From: Nanobdellota archaeon
GTDB taxonomy: Archaea; Nanobdellota; Nanobdellia; Pacearchaeales; GW2011-AR1
Direction: 5' to 3'
DNA length: 35,849 nt
Assembly (NCBI GenBank): GCA_022703705.1
Contig: JAKLDD010000005.1
Location: 1 to 35,849, forward strand
The position numbers were made by a program, and so were the translations under genes. Position 1 is the first letter of the stretch. Each line of letters opens with the position of its first letter. Below, piece after piece: positions 22,694 through 29,465 of this stretch. Below the pieces are notes generated by a model. That model saw only the letters and a list, made by a program, of their open reading frames with translations. It had not been told where the DNA came from and made no database searches.

Positions 22694-23145
22694 CTTAACC
22701 TCTTCCTTATCATAAATCCTTCTTCATTAGAAGAATATCCTAATTTATGATAGAAATTAAGTACTTTTTTGTTTTTTACAAAAACAAAGCTTTGTATTGA
22801 TTTGCAACCTTTCTTTTTAAGGTAATCTTCAAGTGCTTTCATAAGTTCTTTCCCATAACCCATAGAACGATAATCCTTAGAAACAATCAACTCATGAATT
22901 ATTCCCCCTCTTCCTATCATTGATTCTCTGTATTCTCCACTAACAACTCCTCCAAGCCTTCCATCAATATCAAGAACAAAAACAACTGCTCGTGGTTTCT
23001 TCATAAGTAAATTAAAGAAATCTTTTCTCTCTTTAACTGAATCAACTTTGTGTCTTTTATCCAGTGCATTTTCATATCTATCATATTCTCCAAATAATTC
23101 AACAACCCCTTCAATGTCTTTTTTTGTAGCTCTGCGAATTTTCAT
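22690..23145 (-). CDS. GNAT family N-acetyltransferase
   Basis: A 151-aa cytosolic acetyl-CoA-dependent transferase. Seen: N-terminal KIRRATKKDIEGVVELF, IIHELIVSKDYRSMGYGKELMKALEDYL (acetyl-CoA loop R-x-x-G-x-G as RSMGYG), and the C-terminal VLNFYHKLGY typical of GNAT enzymes. It is the first gene of a two-gene unit with the C39-like protein, coupled by a 4-nt overlap. The acceptor substrate is unknown; by context it could be a protein N-terminus or peptide handled by the C39 partner (inference). Confidence 0.85.
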   Translation of the reverse strand: MKIRRATKKDIEGVVELFGEYDRYENALDKRHKVDSVKERKDFFNLLMKKPRAVVFVLDIDGRLGGVVSGEYRESMIGRGGIIHELIVSKDYRSMGYGKELMKALEDYLKKKGCKSIQSFVFVKNKKVLNFYHKLGYSSNEEGFMIRKRLR

Positions 23146-23270
23146 ATATTTTTAATAATAAAACTAACTTTTTAATCTTTTATAAGGCTTTTTTATTAAT
23201 TAGATTTATCTAATATACAACAAACGTATTTTTTAGATATTTTTTTAAAGATACTTTTCTTTTTTATTAT

Positions 23271-23963
23271 ATGAAGAAGATAACACAACTTGAGAAGAAT
23301 TTTAAGAAATTTAAAAGATTAACAAAAGAAGAGTATTTTATTGCAAAGGAAATAAAAAACAAAGTAAAAATTAGAGAAAAAGACACTATTTTAGATGTAG
23401 GATGTGCAGATGGTAAACTCTCAAGATCTTTGGTAAAAGATTCCAGGAATATAACTTTTTTGGATGTTAATGAATTTGACTTTTCTCCACAAGAAGAATT
23501 TATTCATTCATCATTTGAAAAAGCACGTATGAATAAGAAATATGATTATATTCTAACTTCACATGTTTGGGGGCATTTTTATAGAAATAAAAGTTTTAAT
23601 TTCTGTTTTAATAAAGCTCTTAATTTGCTTAAAGAAAATGGAAAATTAATAGCTATTCACAATTCAAATAAAGATTTTACTGGAAGGCTAATAGAATTTT
23701 CAAAAGGTATTTTCAAAAAGATGGAATTTGATGTTTTTTTGGAAAAATATCTAGAAAAAGCAGACTATAAAGAAGATTATTTTAATGTAAAATTAAAAGC
23801 AAAAACCTACAGAGAATTAGCAGAATTAATTCAAGTATTAATAATAGTTCCAGATAAATTATATTATAAAAATATTGAAAAAATTATAAAATTTCTAAAA
23901 GATAATTTAAAAAAACCAGAATTTAATATAAATCAAAGAATTATAGTTATAAATAAAAATTGA
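23271..23963 (+). CDS. Class I SAM-dependent methyltransferase
   Basis: A 230-aa protein. Seen: SAM-binding motif I TILDVGCADGKLSRSL (about residues 39-54), an acidic strand end (ITFLDVNEF), a motif YDYILTSHVWGHF where family members have the post-II strand, and LKENGKLIAIHNS, the usual motif after it. The C-terminal about 90 residues are helical and Lys-rich. The substrate is unknown. A TATA-like TTTTTTTAAAGAT about 25 nt upstream suggests a leaderless mRNA. It lies inside the segment bounded by the tRNA-Gly fragments, opposite in strand to the GNAT-C39 pair. Confidence 0.8.
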   Translation: MKKITQLEKNFKKFKRLTKEEYFIAKEIKNKVKIREKDTILDVGCADGKLSRSLVKDSRNITFLDVNEFDFSPQEEFIHSSFEKARMNKKYDYILTSHVWGHFYRNKSFNFCFNKALNLLKENGKLIAIHNSNKDFTGRLIEFSKGIFKKMEFDVFLEKYLEKADYKEDYFNVKLKAKTYRELAELIQVLIIVPDKLYYKNIEKIIKFLKDNLKKPEFNINQRIIVINKN

Positions 23964-23988
23964 GTGTTTATTTTTAATTATTATAAAA

Positions 23989-24059
23989 TGCGCGGAGCGG
24001 GAATCGGACCCGCACCACCTCGTTGGCAACGAGATATTCTGCCACTAAACTATCCACGC
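23989..24059 (-). tRNA. tRNA-Gly (GCC), intron-less
   Basis: The minus strand gives a full cloverleaf of 71 nt: acceptor GCGTGGA/TCCGCGC (one G:T pair), anticodon stem TCTCG/CGAGG around loop TTGCCAA (anticodon GCC), T-arm GCGGG/CCCGC, discriminator A, no encoded CCA. Its anticodon arm and D-arm 3' side are identical to the intron-containing tRNA-Gly at 21837-22023, but acceptor and T-stem differ, so the two are paralogues and not a recent copy. Confidence 0.96.
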
Positions 24060-24086
24060 ATGACTTTTTTGCCTTATAACCCGTAT

Positions 24087-24114
24087 TAGTTTATCGTTCG
24101 CTACCGATAAACTA
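24087..24114. repeat. 10-bp inverted repeat next to the tRNA-Gly 5' fragment
   Basis: TAGTTTATCG (24087-24096) and CGATAAACTA (24105-24114) form a perfect stem with an 8-nt loop. One arm is the D-arm of the tRNA fragment at 24101-24121. It could be a recombinase-type core, or the 3' extension of a tRNA piece that folds back on it. Confidence 0.65.
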
Positions 24115-24121
24115 GGAACGC
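24101..24121 (-). pseudogene. 5' fragment of tRNA-Gly (nt 1-21)
   Basis: The minus strand reads GCGTTCC, TA, GTTTATCGGTAG. It aligns to nt 1-21 of the intact tRNA-Gly (15 of 21 identical). Its acceptor GCGTTCC pairs at all seven positions (one G:T) with GGAGCGC, the orphan 3' acceptor strand at 21838-21844. Its last 11 nt duplicate bases 22003-22013. A TATA-like TTTAAATATA at 24151-24160 lies 30-39 nt upstream, so it may still be transcribed. Confidence 0.65.
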
Positions 24122-24178
24122 TTAAATCTCTAATCAAAGATTAATTAAGATATATTTAAAATTTTATATTTTCTTAAA

Positions 24179-24376
24179 TTACATTCCAAGATACTTAAGT
24201 AGTTCAAAAACTAAAAATGCAGGCCAAACGAGTGCTTTTAAAAACCCAAGAATTCCCATCCAAAAACTCTCTGCATATAAAATATAATAAATAGCTGCAC
24301 CAATAAAACCCAAACCATAAACAGCACCTGCAGAACCACAACCTATATGATTGTCTTGATTAATTCTTTTTTTCAT
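24179..24376 (-). CDS. Small conserved membrane protein
   Basis: A 65-aa protein with two membrane helices. Seen: GCGSAGAVYGLGFIGAAIYYI followed by a short loop and FWMGILGFLKALVWPAFLVFELL. I recognise this as a widespread small membrane-protein family in bacteria and archaea with the YGLGFIGA and VWPA elements, without known function. The ATG at 24376 gives a short charged N-terminus. Its stop is just upstream of the tRNA-Gly 5' fragment on the same strand. Confidence 0.75.
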   Translation of the reverse strand: MKKRINQDNHIGCGSAGAVYGLGFIGAAIYYILYAESFWMGILGFLKALVWPAFLVFELLKYLGM

Positions 24377-24417
24377 ATCTAATAAAATAAATTCTATTTT
24401 AAATATTTTTCTAAAAA

Positions 24418-24801
24418 TTATTTAATATCATAATATTTTTTATTATGAACACAAAACACTTTACCTCTCTTAAAATATTTCTTTTCCTGCATATCAATGA
24501 ATTTTTTGACACCTTTTTTATGAATATTTTCCAGATTATCAATCATGCTCATATTATATTTTGTCCTGTATCGCTTATCCAAATCTCTTAACCTTTTACA
24601 AGGATATTTATTGCATTTATTAGAACAAAACTTAAGTTTGTTTTTCTTTAATATTTCACAGTTTTTTATTATACATCTAACACGACTAATTGATTTGTCT
24701 TCCCACATAACCCTACATCCAGGACATTTGTTTTTCTCTCTCAGATAACCAAGGCAAATCGAACAATTCATACCGCAGGGGGCAATAAGTTTTGAATTCA
24801 T
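24418..24801 (-). CDS. DUF3795 cysteine-rich protein
   Basis: A 127-aa soluble protein. Seen: N-terminal LIAPCGMNCSICLGY, then CPGCR, CIIKNCEI, FCSNKCNKYPCKRL: paired cysteines matching DUF3795, a family proposed to bind zinc or an Fe-S cluster and of unknown function. The C-terminal part is basic and helical. It lies 8 nt after the zinc-ribbon gene on the same strand and may be cotranscribed with it and the 164-aa gene upstream. Confidence 0.8.
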   Translation of the reverse strand: MNSKLIAPCGMNCSICLGYLREKNKCPGCRVMWEDKSISRVRCIIKNCEILKKNKLKFCSNKCNKYPCKRLRDLDKRYRTKYNMSMIDNLENIHKKGVKKFIDMQEKKYFKRGKVFCVHNKKYYDIK

Positions 24802-24809
24802 TTTATAAA

Positions 24810-25049
24810 TTATTTTATCTTTTCTTTAGCATCTAAAAGCTTTATTTTCTTTCTAATATAATCTTTATCTATAAATTCCGGCCTTCTTTCTATTTCCTTA
24901 GAAAATTTCTCAGGATTTTCAGAATAATGTTTTTTTATTGTATTTTCTGAAAGTAATTTTAATTTGAATTTACAAGAGTCACAAATAATATAACCATGAA
25001 ATAAATTACCTTTTTTACCGCAATTAAAACATAAATCTTTTTCATTCAT
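24810..25049 (-). CDS. 79-aa zinc-ribbon protein
   Basis: Seen: CFNCGKKG and, 10 residues later, CDSCKFK, a four-cysteine zinc ribbon at the N-terminus, then a charged helical tail. The frame is open from a TTG at 25070, but the ATG at 25049 starts 4 nt after the upstream stop and places the ribbon at the usual distance from the start, so it is preferred. Role unknown; small zinc ribbons of this kind bind nucleic acids or proteins. Confidence 0.65.
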   Translation of the reverse strand: MNEKDLCFNCGKKGNLFHGYIICDSCKFKLKLLSENTIKKHYSENPEKFSKEIERRPEFIDKDYIRKKIKLLDAKEKIK

Positions 25050-25053
25050 TTTA

Positions 25054-25548
25054 TCATTCAACCTTTGCAAACAAAATCATGTAATTATTTTCAAACTTCT
25101 TAGCACATTTCGGACAATATGCATAATGAATGTAATAATCAGAATCTTTTGAAATTTTATGTCCTTCTTTCTCTAAATAATTATTCATATCTTTTACAAA
25201 TTTAGGTATTGAATTATATCCTCCATCATAAACTCTAGCAATAAAAGTTCCTGAAAGCTTAACATTATTTGCTCCATTAACTTTTCCTGTTACAGAAATA
25301 TAAATATGAGATTTGAATGCACTTGGATCTCTAAACAAGACTAACACTTCATCTTTTTTAGAAGACATTTTCTTTGAAGTTCCTATCAATTTCATCATCT
25401 TAGTTATTTTCTTTCCAATCATTGGTGGAAAAGGAATATGAAAAAATGTAGGTATTGTTTCCTTAATAAAGAGCTTATCTTTCCAGACAAAAGTCTTTTT
25501 GTCCCATTTTTTAGTATTAAATTTTGGGCAACATTCTTCTTTTTTCAT
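25054..25548 (-). CDS. Uncharacterised 'hydrolase'-labelled family protein, GyrI-like fold likely
   Basis: A 164-aa cytosolic protein. Seen: CCPKFNTKKWDKKTFVWKDKLF at the start, IPTFFHIPFPPMIG, a SGTFIARVYDGGYNSIPKFV segment, and the terminal YCPKCAKKF. I recognise the pattern (CCPKF, KLF(I/V)K, a conserved SGTF, CPKCAK) from a bacterial and archaeal family often labelled simply 'hydrolase' and thought to have a GyrI-like small-molecule-binding fold. Function is not established. It heads a three-gene minus-strand run with the zinc-ribbon and DUF3795 proteins, all cysteine-rich. Confidence 0.65.
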   Translation of the reverse strand: MKKEECCPKFNTKKWDKKTFVWKDKLFIKETIPTFFHIPFPPMIGKKITKMMKLIGTSKKMSSKKDEVLVLFRDPSAFKSHIYISVTGKVNGANNVKLSGTFIARVYDGGYNSIPKFVKDMNNYLEKEGHKISKDSDYYIHYAYCPKCAKKFENNYMILFAKVE

Positions 25549-25592
25549 GAAAATTAATAGAAATTATTATTTATAATTCTATCTTAAAGAGA

Positions 25593-25904
25593 TTATTTTT
25601 TCTTTATAAAATAACTTTGATTTCTAATAATCTTCCCCGCCTCATTATAGAAAACCTTATGACTTCCGATACCGGCTACCATATTATTTTTATCATATCT
25701 TACAGGATTTCCCTTAAATTGAATTATCCTGCCTAAGCTATCATATTCAACAATGTATCCGTCCATCTCTTCAAGCTTAACAGTAGTATCTTGAATATTC
25801 AAATATTCTACATCTTTAATAATAGAATTCTTATTATTACATGAAACTAATCCTGCTAAACCTACAATTAAGATACCTTCCAAAAACATTTTTTTTGAAA
25901 TCAT
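25593..25904 (-). CDS. Small putative lipoprotein with RHS/YD-like C-terminus
   Basis: A 103-aa exported protein. Seen: signal peptide (MISKKMFLEG, hydrophobic core) with lipobox LVSC at about residues 19-22, so lipid attachment at Cys22 is likely; then an EYDSLGRIIQF and VFYNEAGKIIRN pair that resembles YD/RHS repeat strands of secreted bacterial proteins. It is unlike the surrounding genes in style and may be acquired from bacteria. Its promoter shares an identical 17-nt core with the next upstream gene. Confidence 0.55.
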   Translation of the reverse strand: MISKKMFLEGILIVGLAGLVSCNNKNSIIKDVEYLNIQDTTVKLEEMDGYIVEYDSLGRIIQFKGNPVRYDKNNMVAGIGSHKVFYNEAGKIIRNQSYFIKKK

Positions 25905-25927
25905 AATAAAAACTACTGCAAGACTAA

Positions 25928-25944
25928 TTTTTAAGGATTTATAT
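25928..25944 (-). promoter_or_regulatory. Promoter of the lipoprotein gene (17-nt shared core)
   Basis: The minus strand reads ATATAAATCCTTAAAAA; the TATA-like part ends 24 nt before the ATG at 25904. The identical 17-mer occurs at 26485-26501 before the next gene, with the same spacing. Confidence 0.6.
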
Positions 25945-26048
25945 TAAAAAAGTGCATTATGAGCCTAAGAAGGAATCAAGACCTTCTGAATACTTGCCTG
26001 TAAAGAATATTAATATAAAAATTGAGAATTGTAAAATTACACTCTTAT

Positions 26049-26462
26049 TTAGAATAATTTAGTCAAATCCCCATTTAGGACTTTTGGTTTCATCGCCTCA
26101 ATTTCATCTTTATAATTAAGATTGGGTATAGGATTGTATAAAAATAGTTTTTTATTTAGGATATGAGCAAAACCCATCTCTAAAAAAGTGTTTCCCCCAA
26201 TATAATTATCAATCCCCCCCTTAGAACCATTATATATCAATACACCATCATGCTCTTTTATTACATCAAAATATCCCTGAATTAAATCGTAACTTACCTT
26301 ATTATGTGCTGATTCTAAGTGCATATTATCTCTTGAATTTAAAGTAGCATAGTGTTCAGTAAATTCTGGTAAAGTAACCTCATGTCCTAACTCGGTTAAT
26401 CTCTTTTTTAATTCTACCATCTCTGGTGAGAAAGTCATACTTGAGCAAACTGCTATTTTCAT
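26049..26462 (-). CDS. Nucleoside 2-deoxyribosyltransferase-like protein
   Basis: A 137-aa cytosolic protein. Seen: KIAVCSSMTFSPEM, ELGHEVTLPEFTE, HDGVLIYNGSKGGIDNYIGGNTFLEMGFAHILNKKLFL: the Rossmann-like fold with the GGNTFLEMGFA helix used in nucleoside 2-deoxyribosyltransferase-like enzymes and relatives that handle nucleotide sugars or base exchange. Catalytic Glu would be in that helix. The frame is open from a TTG at 26471, but the ATG at 26462 matches the family start and the promoter spacing (26485-26501). The substrate is not known. Confidence 0.75.
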   Translation of the reverse strand: MKIAVCSSMTFSPEMVELKKRLTELGHEVTLPEFTEHYATLNSRDNMHLESAHNKVSYDLIQGYFDVIKEHDGVLIYNGSKGGIDNYIGGNTFLEMGFAHILNKKLFLYNPIPNLNYKDEIEAMKPKVLNGDLTKLF

Positions 26463-26484
26463 AAAATTCAAGCATTAATAATAC

Positions 26485-26501
26485 TTTTTAAGGATTTATA
26501 T
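26485..26501 (-). promoter_or_regulatory. Promoter of the deoxyribosyltransferase-like gene (17-nt shared core)
   Basis: Same 17-mer as at 25928-25944, with its TATA-like part 23-28 nt before the ATG at 26462. The AATCC BRE followed by TTAAA also precedes the gene at 31098-31493. Confidence 0.6.
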
Positions 26502-26515
26502 AAAAAAATGTTAAA

Positions 26516-26586
26516 TGGACGCTGGAGGAATCGGACCTCCGCCATCTCGGTGTAAACGAGAGGGTCTACCATTAGCCTAAGCGTCC
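26516..26586 (-). tRNA. tRNA-Val (TAC)
   Basis: The minus strand gives a cloverleaf: acceptor GGACGCT/AGCGTCC (perfect), anticodon stem TCTCG/CGAGA around TTTACAC (anticodon TAC, valine), T-arm GGAGG/CCTCC with loop TCCGATT, discriminator A, no CCA encoded. There is no intron. Confidence 0.95.
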
Positions 26587-26700
26587 GTATAATTAAAGAA
26601 TATCGATGGTTTATAAAAGTTATTTTTTATAAAATTAAAGAAGATATTTAAACGCTACTAATCAAAATATAATTACTAAAAAGATCTAAGAGAAAATAAA

Positions 26701-27408
26701 ATGGAAGAAAAATTTCAATGTCGAAAATGTGGAGACTGTTGCAGATTTTTTGGTGAAACTGATAATTGGTTACCCCTATTTGAATGGGAAAAAGATAAAA
26801 TGAAAGAATTGGCAGAACAGAAAAAAATTTCTTTCGAGGCTAAACCAATAGAATTAATATTTGACAAAAAATCCAATTTAGCTTTTTTTATTAATTATGG
26901 GCTGAAAGGTCCTTGTCCATTTCTTATAAATAATAAATGTTCTATTTACGAAGATCGCCCTCTAATCTGTAAAGCATTTCCAATGGGAAAAAATCCCTAT
27001 TTTGTTGAAGAGATTATGAATATAAATCTTCCAAATTGCAAATCTTTTACAAAAAACGAATGGAGTTTAACTTTTAAAGAAATTTTGGGAGATGAATCAA
27101 TCCCAATAACAAGACAAGATATGGCAAAGAAATACAAAAAATTGTTTGGAGAAGAATGTTTTTTTAATTCTTTCATCATAGGACAAATAAAAATTCGGAT
27201 CAGCAATATAAAAGAAGAATTAATTCAGAGTAAAAAGATTAAAGCTAGAAAAATAAATAAATTTGATTATGAAAAGTACAACGCAGTTCCCTTTTTTGAA
27301 TTCTTAAGATTAAAGGGGTTATTAAATCAAGAACAAAAGTTTAATCTGATTAATTCATTGACAGACTATAATCAAATTAAAAATATTATTTTTTCGCAAG
27401 GTTTTTAA
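26701..27408 (+). CDS. YkgJ-family cysteine cluster protein
   Basis: A 235-aa cytosolic protein. Seen: CRKCGDCC (Cys7, Cys10, Cys13, Cys14), then CPFLINNKCSIYEDRPLICKAFP, the family pattern CPFL-x-C-x-IYxxRPxxC. The eight cysteines are expected to hold Fe-S or zinc. Function is unknown for the family. The following C-terminal part (about 130 residues) is helical and lineage-specific. A GATATTTAAAC element at about 26642 could be its promoter. It precedes an EamA transporter on the same strand by 30 nt. Confidence 0.85.
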   Translation: MEEKFQCRKCGDCCRFFGETDNWLPLFEWEKDKMKELAEQKKISFEAKPIELIFDKKSNLAFFINYGLKGPCPFLINNKCSIYEDRPLICKAFPMGKNPYFVEEIMNINLPNCKSFTKNEWSLTFKEILGDESIPITRQDMAKKYKKLFGEECFFNSFIIGQIKIRISNIKEELIQSKKIKARKINKFDYEKYNAVPFFEFLRLKGLLNQEQKFNLINSLTDYNQIKNIIFSQGF

Positions 27409-27438
27409 GAGTTTCTAACTTCATAAAAAACAAGAGAG

Positions 27439-28290
27439 ATGATATATTTACCAATTTTAGGAGCAATTGCCCTTGCGGGGGGAACTATACTTGAAAGGCA
27501 TATTCTAAAAAGAAAAGAGATGAATATAAAAAAATATCAAACACTGGAATTTCTGGCAATTTTAATAATAATGCTTCCTTTGCTTTATTTTTTTTGGAAA
27601 GTAGACAGCCAGGCTTTAGAATTGAAAAATATTCTTATCTTTATTGGAGTAATAATCTGCTCAGTGATTGCAAATCTTTTCACATTCTATTCAATGAAAG
27701 GAGAAAAGGTAAACAATTTAGAACCTGCGAAGATGCTTGAACCATTATTTACAATATTACTTGCAATTATTTTTAGTTTTTTCTTTCAAGGAGTTTATGA
27801 AAGCAATACAAAAGTAATTATTCCTGCATTAATAGCGGGATTAACTTTAATCTTAACGCACATAAAAAAAGAACACTTGAATTTTAATAAATATTTTACA
27901 GCAGCAATAATTGGAAGTTTCTTTTTTGCTTTTGAAATAATTATCTCAAATTTAATTTTAAATCTTTACTCTCCAGTAACTTTCTATTTCTTAAGGTGCC
28001 TTGGGATTTTAATTATAAGTTTAATACTCTTTCATCCAAAATTATCCAAAATAGATAAAAAATTAAAAATAAATTTAATTTTAGTAGGAATAATTTGGGT
28101 TGTTTATAGGGTTGTTGCCTATTATGGCTATCTTAAAATTGGAATAATTTCTACAACATTAATATTAATGCTTGGAGCAATATTAACTTATGTTTTTGCA
28201 AAAATATTCCTTAAGGAAAAAATAAGCCTCAGAAACATAATTGCTTCAATTATTATATTAGCGTGTGTTATCTATGTTATGTTTGCTTAA
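27439..28290 (+). CDS. EamA/DMT-family transporter
   Basis: A 283-aa membrane protein with about ten hydrophobic helices in two halves. Seen: the inner repeat ending in LEPLFTILLAIIFSFF and the C-terminal one with TTLILMLGAILTYVFAKIFLKEKIS, the EamA signature (small polar residues, then LKEK before the last helix). Members export amino acids, metabolites or nucleotide sugars; the substrate is not readable here. It follows the YkgJ gene by 30 nt with an AGAGAGAT possible ribosome-binding site, so the two may be one operon. Confidence 0.85.
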   Translation: MIYLPILGAIALAGGTILERHILKRKEMNIKKYQTLEFLAILIIMLPLLYFFWKVDSQALELKNILIFIGVIICSVIANLFTFYSMKGEKVNNLEPAKMLEPLFTILLAIIFSFFFQGVYESNTKVIIPALIAGLTLILTHIKKEHLNFNKYFTAAIIGSFFFAFEIIISNLILNLYSPVTFYFLRCLGILIISLILFHPKLSKIDKKLKINLILVGIIWVVYRVVAYYGYLKIGIISTTLILMLGAILTYVFAKIFLKEKISLRNIIASIIILACVIYVMFA

Positions 28291-28295
28291 AAAAT

Positions 28296-29420
28296 CTAAG
28301 GGATTATCTCAGGACCAAAATATTTCTCATATTCAAAATCATGTTCCAAGACAATTTTCTTTTCAATTAAATCTCTTATCTTAGGTAATTTGTCTTGAAT
28401 TCCTTCTATTAAATGAATGATGCTTTCACAGATTAATTTTTGCCCTTCTTCAGGCCAAAGCTGAGCATAATTACTATATAAACATCTTCCTCCACAAATA
28501 TCCAAATATCCGCATGAACTGCAGGGTTCTTTAACATAAATTTCTTTTAATTTTTCATGAGGATTTTTTAAATCCCCACAATAAAAATCTTTAACACCAT
28601 TCATTATAGGGCAAGCAACAATTTTTCCACTAGTTGATATAGTATAATTTGCATATCCAGAACCACAATGAAGTTTTGTTTTTCTACCATAATACAAACT
28701 CTCAAATATTCCTAAGAAAGAATAAAACTTCAAAACTTTCTTATTTTCTTTCATATATTCAACCCAAAAATCCAGTAATCTATCTATAGATTTATTATAC
28801 TCTTTGACAAATAATTTAAACTGCTTCTTATTAAAATCAGATTTGTAAAATCCAGCATCAATTTGCCAATGAACAGAATTAAATATTCCCTTTTCAATTA
28901 ATTCAACAATATGACTAACCTGCTCAAAAATATCTGGAAAAGACAAAGTCATTCTTGCAACAATCTCTCCTTTATACCCTTTTTTTCTTAATTCTATTAT
29001 ATTTTTCAAAACTTTATTATATGTTTCAAACCCCCTATTATAATCTGTTCTTTTCATGTCCCCATCTATTGAAACAAGCATCTTGGACATCTTATTTATG
29101 TAACTCCAAGGTATTTCATCAAGCAATTTTCCATTTGTTTGAATATAAAATTTTATCTTTTTCTTGGACTTTTCAACTGCATCCATGATTTCCTTCATCT
29201 TTTGAAAATTAACTAAAGGCTCTCCACCATAAAATATTAGGCTATCTCCATCTTTCAAAAAATCAGCAACATCAACTCCCTTAACTTCTGAATCGCATGG
29301 AACATCATAATCAAACTCAAATTTGTCTTTAAGTCCATTATCAAATTCTTCCATTGACTTTTCATAACAATATCTGCAATGAGAATTGCATCTTTCTGTA
29401 AGTATAATGTGATAATACAT
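28296..29420 (-). CDS. Radical SAM/SPASM protein, AF1577 type (TIGR04084-like)
   Basis: A 374-aa enzyme. Seen: MYYHIILTERCNSHCRYC with Cys11, Cys15 and Cys18 (CX3CX2C, binds the 4Fe-4S cluster that cleaves SAM); FYGGEPL, the usual second motif; STSGKIVACPI and the SPASM cysteines in EPCSSCGYLDICGGRC for auxiliary clusters. The opening residues match the archaeal AF1577 family, annotated as putative peptide-modifying enzymes. No precursor peptide or transport gene is obvious beside it. A TTAAAAACAG promoter about 25 nt upstream suggests a leaderless mRNA. Substrate unknown. Confidence 0.85.
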   Translation of the reverse strand: MYYHIILTERCNSHCRYCYEKSMEEFDNGLKDKFEFDYDVPCDSEVKGVDVADFLKDGDSLIFYGGEPLVNFQKMKEIMDAVEKSKKKIKFYIQTNGKLLDEIPWSYINKMSKMLVSIDGDMKRTDYNRGFETYNKVLKNIIELRKKGYKGEIVARMTLSFPDIFEQVSHIVELIEKGIFNSVHWQIDAGFYKSDFNKKQFKLFVKEYNKSIDRLLDFWVEYMKENKKVLKFYSFLGIFESLYYGRKTKLHCGSGYANYTISTSGKIVACPIMNGVKDFYCGDLKNPHEKLKEIYVKEPCSSCGYLDICGGRCLYSNYAQLWPEEGQKLICESIIHLIEGIQDKLPKIRDLIEKKIVLEHDFEYEKYFGPEIIP

Positions 29421-29465
29421 GAAAAGAATTAGAAAAATCTGTTTTTAAATATTAATTAAAAGAGA

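Noticed and set aside
23271-23963. Integrase or recombinase of the inserted segment
   Set aside because: The protein has a clear SAM-binding motif (LDVGCADGK) and no tyrosine-recombinase RHRY set or serine-recombinase pattern.
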